From: Zingiber officinale
Lineage: Eukaryota; Streptophyta; Magnoliopsida; Zingiberales; Zingiberaceae
Assembly: GCF_018446385.1 (NCBI RefSeq)
Contig: NC_056005.1
Location: 67,988,239 to 68,052,238 of the forward strand
Length of the DNA stretch: 64,000 bases
Direction of reading: 5' to 3'
Below are positions 32,244-43,488 of this stretch, piece by piece. Under the pieces are notes generated by a model, which saw only the letters and a list, made by a program, of their open reading frames with translations, did no database searches and was not told the DNA's origin. Positions within the stretch are counted from its first letter, which is position 1; the number at the start of each line of letters is the position of its first letter. Made by a program: the position numbers and the translations under genes.

Positions 32244-33484
32244 TGTTGGATCGAAAGCGCTAGAGAGAGAGGGGGGGGGGGGTGAATAGCGCTCGTGGCT
32301 ATTTTGCGTTTCGGAGTCGGAAATCGTTCGAGAGTTAAAGTAGCGGAAACAAAAAGACAATCACACAAGAACTCGAGGAGTTACTTGGTTCGGAGCTTGT
32401 GGCGACTCCTACTCCAAGGCCTGCGATCTTTGATCTCTTCCGGTGGACAACAACTATAAGCTCGTTAATGTGTTTACAAGATGAAGTACAATGATTAAAA
32501 GAAGCGACTAAATTATACCAACGACAGTAGGAAAAACTGAAGATTTGGAGCTTGGGTCGTCGGTGTCAATTCGCAGCACTTCTAGGTCGTCTCGTTGGCA
32601 GCACGTTGAAGAAAGGAAGCTTAGAACTTGATTCATTGAGCTCTACCTCGAGATCTTCTTTTATACTATGCTGAAGGCACCTCCAAGCCTATCTAAGGCA
32701 CCTCCAGGCCGCTGAGTCGCACGCGTGGATCAGCATAGAACTGGTCACACCTTATCTGGTTTAAGGTGCCTTCAAGCCTTGGTCCAAGGCGCCTTCAGTC
32801 CCAATGAAGGCGCCTCCAGCTCCTCTGGACAACTGGCTTCGGCTTGCACCCGAGGCGCCTCCAAGCTCCATGGAGACGCCTCGGACACTGTTCATCCGAG
32901 GCTTAACTTGTTCCTTCTGTACCTGCAAGATATGTTAGTCCCAAAAAAATACGGTACCCTGCAAGACAAAGTTAGAACTGGTATAAACATGATAAATTAA
33001 GAGTTTGACAGTCATTGGACTGTCCGGGTCTGACTTCAGATTTCCGACCGGAAACCCTAGGTCGACCCGACGCCTATTGTTCCCTCTACGGGAACGTGTC
33101 CTCACCTACTCTCCTCGAGATATTACCTGGTGCCAGTCCGGTCCTCCAGACCGACTGGACTTTCCGCCTAGGGTTACCACCCTCTATGACCTAAGGTTGC
33201 CGCCCCTTAGGGTTTTTCTCCACCTAGGGTTACCCCCCCTAGGACCTAAGGTTACCCCCCCTTAGGTTTTTTCCTTCACCTAGGGTTACCACCCCCTAGG
33301 ATCTAGGGTTACCACCCCTTAGGGTTTTCACCTTGCCTAACCGCAACTAGGACTTTTGCCTAAGTATCACTTATGACTTTCCTGCAAACTCCATGAACAT
33401 ATTAGATAACAAATAATCTTAACTTTGAATCCCTTTGTCATTATCAAACTAAAGTTCGATCGTCGGATGCTTCCCGCACCAACA
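32244..33484 (-). mobile_element. 5' LTR of the gag-only element
   Basis: Minus-strand TGTTGGTGCGGG (33484) to GATCCAACA (32244), 1241 bp, same family as LTR D. It carries the CCTAAGG/CCTAGGG hairpins and one CCAGTC-type hairpin, donor-like CAG/GTAATA (near 33126), and CTAAC plus CTTGCAG acceptors (plus-strand 32959 and 32923). GGCGCC palindromes and TATAAAAG (32658-32665) follow. A G-run at about 32268-32281 on the plus strand is the C-run near the LTR end. Confidence 0.88.
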
Positions 33485-35153
33485 AAAAATTATACCCACC
33501 TATATCCACCTTCTTACCTACTCTTTGGTGGTCGACCAAGCTAGCTTGGAGCCCAAGCTAGGGTCGGCCAAGACCCAAAGATTGAGCCAAGTAGGGGCCG
33601 ACAAATGCTTGGAGCCCAAGCATGGTGTGGCCGACCCTAAGAAAAATAAAAGGTTTTTTATTTTAAAATTTTTATTATGTGGATTCCATGGTTTTAAAAG
33701 AGAGTTTAAAATTTAAATCTTTCCTTCTGCAAAAGCTTATGAAAAGATTTGATATCTTTCCTTATTTGTAGATTGAGAGAAATATTTTAATTTTGATTAA
33801 ACTTTCCTTTTTTGTAACCATGTTCATGATTTAAAAAAAGAGTTTTAAAATTAAATATTTCCTTTTATAATCTTCTACAAAAGATTAAGAGAAATATTAG
33901 ATATCTTTCCTTATTTGTAGATTGAAAGGAGATTTTAATTTTAGAGATAACTTTCCTTTTTGGAAATCAACCACATGTTTAAAAGAAAGATTTTAATTTA
34001 TAAAATTTCCTTTTATAACCAACCATGAAGGGATAAATTATTAGAGAAATTTTAATGTTAAAATTTCCAGAAACAAATAAGGAAATTTTAATTTTGTGTT
34101 TAAAACTTTCCTTATTTGGAGCATGGGGATGTGGTCGGCCATAGCATGGTTAAAAGGAAAATTTAATTAATTTTTCCTTAATAACCAAAGGCAAGGAATA
34201 TAAGGGAATTTTAATAACAATTAAATTTTCTTATTTGCCAAGACCAAGGAATATAAAAGAGAGAGTAGAGGTGCCTTCACGAAAGAACATCTATTCTATA
34301 GTTCCTCCTCTTTTCTTTGGTGTGTGGTCGGCCCTATTCCTTCCTTTTCTCTTCTTCTTTAGTGGCCGGATTATCCTTCCCTTAGAGCACTTGTTGGTGG
34401 CCGGTTCTAGCTAGGAGAAGAAGGAGAGAAAAGATGCTTTGCTCTTGCATCCCTTGGAGCTTGGTGGTGGTGGCCAGACCTCTACTTCTCTTAGAGAATT
34501 GGTGGTAGCCGAATCTAGCTTGGAGAAGAAGGAGCTTGGTGGTTCTCGTCTTGAAAGATCGTTGCCCACACAACGTCCGAGATTAGAAGAGGAATATAGT
34601 AGAAGATCAAGAGGTTATTTGCTTACAAAGAAAAGTATAACTAGTAATTGTTTTCCGCATCATACTAGTTTTTCTTTGTATGAATTCCAAACACAAGAGG
34701 CATATGATTCTAGAGTTTCGAATTTGTGATACGAGTTTGTGTTTTTTTTTTTTCGAATTTGTGATTCGATTGTTCCCTTTGGTTAAACCTAGAGTTATAT
34801 AAGGAAATTAAATATTAGCTTTCCTTAAAAGGCTTTGTCTAGGCGGTGGTGGATGATCCCATACCCAAGAAGGACTAGTGTCTCGCCATGCAGTCCTGGA
34901 AGCCAATTTTAGAATTTAATATTTAATTGAATTTATAAAATAGGTGGATTTGGATCAATAATGTTAAGTATCATTTGTGATCCTTATCTAAACCTTTAAG
35001 AACAGATAAGTTAAATTTGGAATCAACAATGTTAAGTTCTGTTTGTGATTCCTAATTTAATTTTTTAAAAACACAATAGGTTGTTTAGGAAAGGTCCGAC
35101 ACTTGTACAAAAATTTTGTACAGTGGAACCGGTACGATCTTCCTAGGACCAAC
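33485..35153 (+). mobile_element. Tork/Angela-like LTR, right fragment
   Basis: It continues the LTR broken at 25088, with TTATACCCACCTA, CTTTCCTTATTTGG repeats, a TATA-like GGAATATAAAAGAGAGAG at about 34248, a leader, and an end with TTTTGTACAGTGGAACCGG and CCTAGGACCAAC. Frames at 34439-34729 are leader sequence, not a gene. The gag-only element is inserted at 33484. Confidence 0.7.
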
Positions 35154-35394
35154 TAGGTCAAATTTAAATTTTTTAAACAAATTAACAAATTTAGAAAAGT
35201 TAAATATTAAAAATTCAAAGGATAATGATGACAAGGTCAATATTAATATAGATAAAATTAATAAATTTCTTAATAAATTAATTAATAATCTAGACAATAT
35301 CAATCTAGAAAATCCTATCCAAACCCATGATAATTTAATTAACAAAAAATTAAATTTTAAAGATAAGACTAATCTAATAAATTTTGTTGGTGCA
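35154..35394 (+). other. N/K/L-rich low-complexity frame
   Basis: A 96-codon frame (35116-35406) rich in Asn, Lys, Leu and Ile runs across this interval. It has no family motif and the composition follows the AT bias. I do not call it a gene. Confidence 0.5.
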
Positions 35395-35560
35395 ATTAAC
35401 CTCTAAGGTTTCGATGCTTGACAATATGACTAAGAGTTGACCCAAACATGACTTGATGCTGGGGAGAAGAGAAGTCTAGTCAGGACTAGATGACTAGCAA
35501 AGGTAAGTCCTAACCAAAGGATAGGAAAAGTGAAAGTCCAAGTGAATGAAGTCGGGTCGT
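35395..35560 (+). mobile_element. 5' fragment of another SIRE-type LTR
   Basis: It starts TGTTGGTGCAATTAACC, has an inverted repeat GTCTAGTCAGGACTAGAT and then AAAG/GTAAGTCCTAAC, the same hairpin-then-donor order as the other LTRs. It stops where the AT-rich array begins. Confidence 0.6.
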
Positions 35561-38500
35561 AGAAATTATTTTAAAAACTCTTTTAAAATTATTTTAAAAA
35601 TCATTCAAAATAACTTTTAAAAACTCTTTTAAAAATGGAAAAATTATTTTAAAAATTCTTTAAAAAACACTTTTAAAAATTATTTCAAAATAATTTCAAA
35701 AACTCGGTCAAAATTAATTTTAAAATTCATTTAAAAAGGCATTTAAAAATTCTCTAAAAATTATTTCAAAAATTCTTTAAAAATTATTATTAAAATATTT
35801 TAAAAATTATTAAAAAAACACTTTTAAAAATAATTTAGAAAATTATTTTAAATTTTTTTAAAAAATTCTTTAGAAAACTCGTTTAAAAATTTATTTTAAA
35901 AATTATTTAAAATTATTTTGAAAATTCTTTAAAAATTATTTTTAAAACTCTTTAAAAATTATTTGAAAAATTTCTAAAAAATTATTTTAAAAACTCTTTA
36001 AAAATTATTTTAAAAACTCTTTAAAATTATTTTCAAAATTCTTTAAAAATTTATTTTAAAAATTCCAAAAAATTATTTTAAAAACACTATAAAAAATTAT
36101 TTTAAAAATTCTTTAAAAAATTATTTTAAAGATTCTTTAAAAATTCTTTAAACTTATTTTAAAAACTTTTAAAATTTTTTTGAAAAGTCCTTAAAAATTA
36201 TTTTAAAAACTCTTAATACATTATTTTAAAATTTCTTACAAAATTCTTTTAAAAACTCTTTTCAAAATTTATTTTCAAAAGTCTATAAACATTATTTTAA
36301 AAATTCTTTAAAAACTATTTTCAAAATTAGTTTAAAATCTCTTTAAAAATTATATTAAAAATTCTTTAAAAAGTAGTTTAAAAACTCTTTAAAAATTCTT
36401 TTAAAAATTCTTTAAAAAATCTTTTATAAATTGTTTAAAAAACTCTTTTAAAAATTATTTTAAAAATTCTCTAAAAATTATTTTAAAAACTCCTTAAAAA
36501 TTCTTTAAAAACACTTTAAAAAATATTTTAAAAATTCTTTAAAAACTCATTAACAATAAATTTAAATATTCCTTAAAAATTAGTTTAAAAACTTTTTAAA
36601 AATTCTTTAAAAACTCTTTAAAAATTATTTTAAAAATTCTTTAAATATTATTTTTAAAATTCTTTCAAAATTATTTTAAAAAATTCTTTTAAAAAATTCT
36701 TTTAAAAATTATTTTAAAAATTTGTTTAAAATTTTTTTGAAAATTATTTTTAAAATTCTTTTAATATTATTTTTAAAATTCTTTAAAAATTAATTAAAAA
36801 AATTATTTTAATAATTCATTAAAAATTATTTTAAAATTTTTTTAAAAATTTTTTTGAAAATTTTTTAAAAATTATTTTAATATTTTTTAAAAATTATTTT
36901 AATTTTTTTTAAAAATTATTTTAAAAACTCTTTAAAAATTCTATAATTTTTTTAAAATTATTTTAAAAACTCTTTAAAATTCTTTGAAAACTCTTTAAAA
37001 AATATTCTAAAAATTATTTTAAAAATTCTTTCAAAATTATTTTAAAAAACCCTTTTCAATAATTATTTTAAATATTCATTAAAAATTCTTTTAGAAATTG
37101 TTTAAAAAACTCTTTTACAAAATTCTTTTAAAAACTCTTTAAAAATTATTTTAAAAATTCTTTAAAAATTATTTTTAAACATTCTTTTAAAAAATTCTTT
37201 AAAAATTCTGTTAAAATTATTTTTAAAATCTCTTTTAAAAAATTAGTTTAAAAATTTTTTAAAAATTTTTTAAAAATTATTTTAAAATTTTTTAAAAATT
37301 ATTTTAAAAATTCTTTAAAAATTATTTTAAAAACACTTTAAAGGTAATTTTAAAAATTATTTGAAAATTTTTTGAAGAAATACTTTAAAATTTTGTGAAG
37401 AAATTCTTTTAAAATTATTTTAAAAATTCTTTCAAAATTATTTAAAACTCTTTAAAAATTTATTTTAAAAATTCCATAAAATTATTTTTAAAACACTATA
37501 AAAATTCTTTAAAATTATTTAAAAAACTTTTTAAAATTTTTTGAAAAGTTGTTAAAAATTATTTTAAAAACTCTTTATACATTATTTTAAAAATTCTTTC
37601 AAAATTCTTTTAAAAACTCTTTTCAAAATTTATTTTTAAAATTCTATAAACTTTATTTTAAAAATTCTTTAAAAACTATTTTAAAAATTAGTTTAAAAAC
37701 TATTTAAAAATTATTTTAAAAAATCTTTAAAAAGTAGTTTAAAAACTCTTTAAAATTTATTTTAAAAAATCTTTTATAAATTCTTAAAAAAACTCTTTTA
37801 AAAAATTATTTTAAAAATTCTTTAAAAATTATTTTTAAAACTCTTTAAAAATTCTTTAAAATCTCATTAAAAATAAATTTTAAAATTACTTAAAAATTAT
37901 TTTAAAAACTTTTTAAAAATTCTTTAAAAACTCTTTAAAAATTATTTTAAAAATTCTTTAAATATTATTTTTAAAATTCTTTCAAAATTATTTTAAAAAA
38001 TTCTTTTAAATTTTTTTTTAAATAATAATTTTAAAATTTGTTTAAAGTATATTTGAAAATTATTTTTAAAATTCTTTTAATATTATTTTTAAAATTCTTT
38101 CAAAATTATTTTAAAAAATTATATTAATAATTCTTTAAAAATTATTTTAAAATTTTTTACAGTTTTTTTAATCAATTATTTATAATTTTTTTAAAAAATT
38201 ATTTTGAAATTTTTTTGAAAATTATTTTAAAAATGATTTTATATTTTTAAAAATTATTTTAAAAATTCTATAATTTTTTTTTATTATTTTAAAAACTCTT
38301 TAAAAATTCTTTGAAAATTATTTTAAAAAACACTTTTCAATAATTATTTTAAAAATTCTTTGAAAATTATAGAAATTGTTAAAAAAACTCTTTTACAAAA
38401 TTATTTTAAAAATTATTTTAAAAACTCTTTAAAAATTATTTTAAAAATTCTTTTAAAAAATTCTTTAAAAATTCTGTTAAAATTATTTTTAAAAACTCTT

Positions 38501-38873
38501 TTAAAAAATTTTTTTAAAATTTTTTTAAAAATCTTTTAAATAATTCTTTAAAATTCTGTTAAAATTATTTTAAAAACCTCTTTTAAAAAATTAGTTTAAT
38601 TTTTTTTTAAAAATGATTTTAAAAATTCTTTTGAAATTTTTTAAAAATTATTTTTAAAATTCTTTAAAAATTATTTTAAAAACACTTTAAAAGTAATTTT
38701 AAAATTTTTTGAAGAAATTCTTTTATAATTATTTTAAAAATTCTTTCAAAATTATTTAAAAACTCTTTAAAAATTTTTGAAGAAATTTTTTTAAAATTTT
38801 TGAAGAAACTCTTTAAAATTTATTTTATAAGTTCTTTCAAAATTATTTAAAACTCTTTAAAAATTATTTCTAA
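35561..38873. repeat. 3.3 kb AT-rich minisatellite
   Basis: Over 130 irregular units are built from TTATTTTAAAAATTCTTTAA and close variants, with typical spacing of 11-13 or 22-25 bases. C and G are rare and mostly sit at ACTC or TTC positions. TTTTAAAA palindromes recur throughout. Similar short units occur in SIRE spacers at 25089-25300. There are no genes. Confidence 0.95.
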
Positions 38874-38874
38874 A

Positions 38875-39020
38875 GTTGAATTTGGAATCAATAATTTTAA
38901 GTTTTGTTTACGATTCCAAATTTAATTTCTAAAGAACACAATAGATTGTTAGGAAAGGTTCGAGATTTGTATAAAATTTTTGTACAGGAAACCAGTACGA
39001 TATTCCGAGTAGCAACCAAC
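38875..39020 (+). repeat. Second copy of the Tork-like LTR end
   Basis: It matches 35012-35153 (GAATTTGGAATCAA, ACACAATAG, TTGTACAG, CCAGTACGAT, ACCAAC) with moderate divergence. The two copies bracket the AT-rich array. Confidence 0.85.
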
Positions 39021-39173
39021 AGTGCGGAGGTCACCCCCGCTCCATAAAAGGGTTTGTTCTCCCCTGCGCGAACACCCTAGAGCTCCCTTCGTTGCCACTC
39101 TAATTGTTGTCAAACTAATAACTTCATCCTAGGTAATTAGTGAGAGTATTTAGGTAGAACGAAAAGAAAAAAG
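39021..39173. other. Short unassigned segment
   Basis: Between the LTR end copy and the chromovirus LTR. No motif recognised. Confidence 0.4.
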
Positions 39174-40652
39174 TGTTTTAACATCCGGTTCTAACATGTT
39201 CTATACAATAACAAGTTCCCCGATCTCCTTCTACTGTTCGTCACACACACACAATGCACCGCTCCTGCTGCCTCCTCCTACTCGAGCTTTCCTTTACCTT
39301 TATCTGCAGTATAAGGAAATGCAAATCTATAAGCGAATGCTTAGTAAGTACCGTCTACTCACAAAACTAGCATTAAACAAGAATAGGCTTTTCAAATTTG
39401 TTTGGGAAAAACACGGAACTCATGCTTGGCGATAATTCACATTAAAACGCATAATTCAGAATATGTGCATGACGTGTATTTTTAAATAGGTTTATCATGC
39501 AAAACATCAACCTAAAACTATGCTAGTAATGAATTGAAAACAGGAATCTTGGCATATTATTGAGTTCATCAATGTTGCACGGTATAACTCAAGTTCTCAA
39601 CCTTAGGAAACTTCTACTAAGACAAACTATGAAGTTTGAAAACTTTATATTACATAATTAGTGACAATAATAATCAATTTGCTTGAGTCCGACATTGTAC
39701 CCCTTTGTGCGCATCCTTAATAAGATCCAAGATAGCTAATCTCGAACCTATCAAGGTACTACTAGGTGATCTAGGGGCCTAGGGACGATCTAGGAGCTCA
39801 CCCATGGACCTTGTGTCCAGTACATGCCTTTCTAAAGTAAAATACTTTCTTTTAACTATTGATTTCTTGTACTTGCATTTACTTGTCATTTAAACAAACA
39901 CCTTATGTGCGCTTAATTCTCCCCACACTTATAGGGAAGCACTTTAGGCACTTGATTATACTTCTTAGTTCTAAAACTTAATGGGGAGCAAATCAAGATG
40001 ATCTAAACATGCTCTTAATCCCATACTTAGAAGGCATCTTACATATCATAGCATATATCTCCTTTAACACGCAATAAGCATATCTTAACGTGCATCTTCC
40101 TTAACATACTTAAAACATATCGTAACATGTATTATCAAAGCTACTCATACTGCAGGTGAGAGATACTTACCTCCTTTCGATATATATTACTATTATTGGG
40201 TGAAGAAAACATACTTGTATGCCTTAATCTCCAAGATACCCTTCTCGCGCGTCCTAATCCTTGTGAAATCTCTTCTCCTAGATTCTCCCCTTGAAGGACT
40301 TAGCATCTTGGAACCCTAGGGTTCTTGGCCGAAAACTAAAGAAAAGAGAGGGAAGGAGGTTTCGGCTAGGGAGGAGAAGAGAAAATGAATCATTAGGTTT
40401 TCTTCTCTTCCCTTCCCTTTTTATACTAAGTGAAAGTTGAGACATCTTTTCTCCCAACATTAATATATAATGGATAGTTTCCTATTTCTAATGTGATGTT
40501 TTACCACCACCAATGGCTACTTCAACCAATCTTAATCAAAGGTCTAGGGCTCAAATCCTAGCCCGTGTCATTTATGAATATATTTTTATTTCTTTTCTCT
40601 TCTTCTATTTCTTTTTGCTCTTTTGGACTAGAGGAAATTTACGGGTGTTACA
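39174..40652 (-). mobile_element. 3' LTR of a second chromovirus, minus strand
   Basis: Minus-strand TGTAACACCCGTAAATTTCC starts at 40652 after a purine tract (GGTATGGGGGAT). TGTTTTAACATCC at 39174 is the likely other end, giving about 1.48 kb. A minus-strand TATAAAAAGGGAAGGGAAG at about 40425 is the TATA candidate. The far edge is less sure than the near one. Confidence 0.6.
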
Positions 40653-40962
40653 ATCCCCCATACCTTATAAAAAGTTCGTCCCCGAACTTAGAACAATTGT
40701 GGATACTTCTGTCTTATATCATCCTCGTGTTCCCATGTTGCCTCTTCATACCGTACGTTGACTTTGTCACATCACATTTACTAACGGTATCTCTTTGTTC
40801 CTCAGCTTCTTAACTTCTCGATCTATTGTCTGAATAGGTCGACTTTCATAACTGAGATCCTCTTGAACTTGTATCGTCTGTGGCTCAATCACTTGGTTTA
40901 CTTCGGGAACATGCTTCTTCAACATTGATATGTGGAATATATTATGGATGACTGACATTTTG
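40653..40962 (-). pseudogene. Chromovirus pol C-terminus
   Basis: Minus-strand HNIFHISMLKKHVPE, IQVQEDLSYESRPIQTIDRE, LRNKEIPLVNV and then (frame-shifted) YEEATWEHEDDIRQKYP are the end of a Ty3/gypsy chromovirus polyprotein. It begins abruptly at 40962 against Tat RNase H sequence, so it is a deletion or recombination junction. Confidence 0.85.
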
Positions 40963-42666
40963 TTGAGCTGCTAACTGAGAATCAGAATAGATAAGGACTC
41001 GAACTGCCCCTATATGCCGAGCGGCCTGCAATCTTGCTATCAGGGCTTCATATTCTGCTTCATTGTTGGTAGCTCTGTAATTCAATCTAATGGAGAGTTG
41101 AAGTCTGTCTTCCCTTGGAGATATAAGAAGAACACCAATTCCACTGCTTTGTCTAGTTGAGGAGCCATCTACATAAACTTTCCAAATGTTTTATTCCTCA
41201 GGGCCTTGAACTTCTATAATGAAGTCTGCCAGAGCTTGTGCTTTGATGGCTGATCGAGGTTGATACTGGATGTCATATTCTCCAAGTTTCGTTGTCTATT
41301 TGATCAATCGACCTGATGCCTCTGGATTGAGTAACACTCGTCCAAGAGTACTGTTGGTTAATACAATAATTTCATGTGATAAGAAATATGGGCGCAACCT
41401 CCGAGCGGTCAAGACTAGTGCATAAGCCAACTTTTCTAGTGTAGTATATCTACACTCAGCTCCTTTTAATAAATGGCTAGAAAAATATACAGATTGTTGC
41501 TCTTTTCCTTCTTGTCTGACTAATACAAAGCGTACAACATTTTCATTAACCGACAAATATACCCACAGAGTCTCTCCTACTATAGGCTTAGCTAATACAG
41601 GTAGAGTAGACAAATAATCTTGCAATTCTTGGAAAGCCTTATAACATTCCTCATTCCACTGAAATTTATTGGCTTTTCTAAGTATTTTAAAGAAATGAAA
41701 ACTGCGATCGGCCGACCTGGAAATAAACCTAGACAAGGCTGTAATCCGACCGATCAATCTTTGAGCTTCTCTCATGTTACGCGGTGGCTCCATGTTCTGA
41801 AGTGCCTTGACCTTGCTCGGGTTGGCTTCTATCCCTCATTCGGACACCATATATCCTAGGAATTTTCCTCCTTTCGCGCCGAATAAACATTTGCTCGGAT
41901 TTAACTTGAGACCATATTGTCTCAATGTCTTGCAGGTCTCTTCTACGTCCCTGCATAAATCAGCAGCTTGAAGAGACTTAATTAAGATGTCATCAACATA
42001 TACTTCCATATTTCTACCAATCTGTTTCTAGAAGACCTTATTCATAAGCCTTTGATATGTTGCTCCTGCATTTTTTAGTCCGAAAGGCATAACATTATAA
42101 CAATAAGTACCTTCAGATGTTATAAAACTGACCTTTTCTGGATCTTCTTTAGCTAAGGGAACCTGATGATAGCCCTGATAAGCGTCTAGCATAGAGATGT
42201 ATTTGCATCCCGCAGTGGAGTCTACCAATTGATTGATCCTAGGTAATGGATAATAGTCTTTTGGGCAAGCTCTGTTGAGATCCCGGAAATCAATGCATAC
42301 TCGCCATTTGTTTCCAGGCTTAGAGACTAACACCACATTAACTAGCCAGCTTGGAAATTGTACTTCCCTGATGTAACCGGCTTCCATAAGTTTAGTTATT
42401 TCTTCTTTAATGATCTGGTTTTGTTCTGCGCTAAAACTCCTTTTTCTTTGCATGACTGGGCGGACATCTGGGAAGACATGCAAAGAATGCTCCATGACTG
42501 TAGGAGAAACGCCCGAGACTTCTTTGGGCGTCCAGGCAAATACATCATTATTCTTCTTCAGGCATTGCACCAATTCGGCTTTCAGAGCAGGATCAAGGTC
42601 AGCCGCAATATATGTAGTAGCTTCAGGCCGACCGGCCTGGATTTGAACTTCTTCCTTTCTTCATAA
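40963..42666 (-). pseudogene. Tat-type gypsy reverse transcriptase and RNase H
   Basis: Minus-strand RT: KWRVCIDFRDLNRACPKD, MLDAYQGYHQVPLA, FGLKNAGATYQRLMN and the active site VYVDD (codons at 41989-42000), then RNase H with RLIGRITALSRFISRSADRS, YSSHLLKG-like, LRPYFLSHEIIVLTN and IYSDSQLAAQQ. The PPRNMREAQRLIGR and SRSADRSFHFF pattern is typical of the Tat/Retand branch. A stop precedes KQIGRNMEVYVDD and others occur at about 41297 and 42665. The integrase is missing because the element is cut at 40963. Confidence 0.9.
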
Positions 42667-42740
42667 ACCAGGATGGGCTGCTTCTCCCGAATGGCATTAA
42701 CCTCCATTCTTTGAATCTTTCGAGCGGTGTTAGCTTCAGT

Positions 42741-43352
42741 TCAAATTAGTTCCACATAACACTTTCGGGCTGTCTTCTGATCACCTTGCACTTCCACGAC
42801 TTGGTCATCCACAGGAAATTTAATCTTCTGACAAAAATTAGAAACGACCGCCCTAAACTCGTTTAAGGCAGGTCGACCTAGTATCACGTTATAAGAGGAT
42901 GGAGCATCTACTACCATGAAATAAGATCTTCTTGTTCTCATCAGAGGCTCTTCTCCCAGAGATATGGCCAACTTTATTTGGCCCAACGATTGTACTTCGT
43001 TGCCTGTGAATCCATATAGAGGAGTAACGATCTGTTGAAGCTCACTCGGATCGATTTGCAGTTGATCAAAAGCCTTCTTGAATATAATATTGACAGAACT
43101 GCCCGTGTCTATGAAGGTACAAGCGATGGCGTAGTTGGCTATCACAGCTTTGATGATCAGGGCATCATCATGGGGTATTTCTATCCCCTCAAGATCTCTG
43201 GGCCCAAAACTTATTTCGGGACCGGCCGCTCGTTCAATGCTACATCCCACGGCATGAATTTCTAGTCTTCGGGCATGTGCTTTTCTGGCTCTATTAGAAT
43301 CCCCATCAGTGGGTCCGCCCGCAATCATATTGATACTGCCCCCGAGCAGCAT
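42741..43352 (-). pseudogene. Tat-type aspartic protease region
   Basis: Over 203 codons the protease active site is TFIDTGSSVNII, followed by YGFTGNEVQSLGQIKL and YNVILGRPALNEF, the flap and C-terminal ILGRP box. It is open but separated from RT by stops. Confidence 0.85.
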
Positions 43353-43488
43353 TGCTTTTGTTTTCTTCTTGCCGAGTCGTCACATCTTCAGAGGGTACTT
43401 TCTCTGACACTGGGCTGGTACCGGCCGGGACTGATATTGCCTCCTGCTGAGGCTCGACCGGGCGATATTCCAGTTTGAGTGGACTTTG

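Noticed and set aside
34439..34729. 96-codon ORF in the Tork-like LTR
   Set aside because: It occupies the transcribed leader part of the LTR, with no conserved motif, and a shadow frame lies on the other strand.
35116..35406. 96-codon Asn/Lys-rich ORF
   Set aside because: Composition follows local AT bias, and the frame crosses an LTR end and a second LTR start.
35561..38873. Centromeric satellite
   Set aside because: Units are irregular and short, without a 150-180 bp monomer; the array is local and bracketed by LTR ends.
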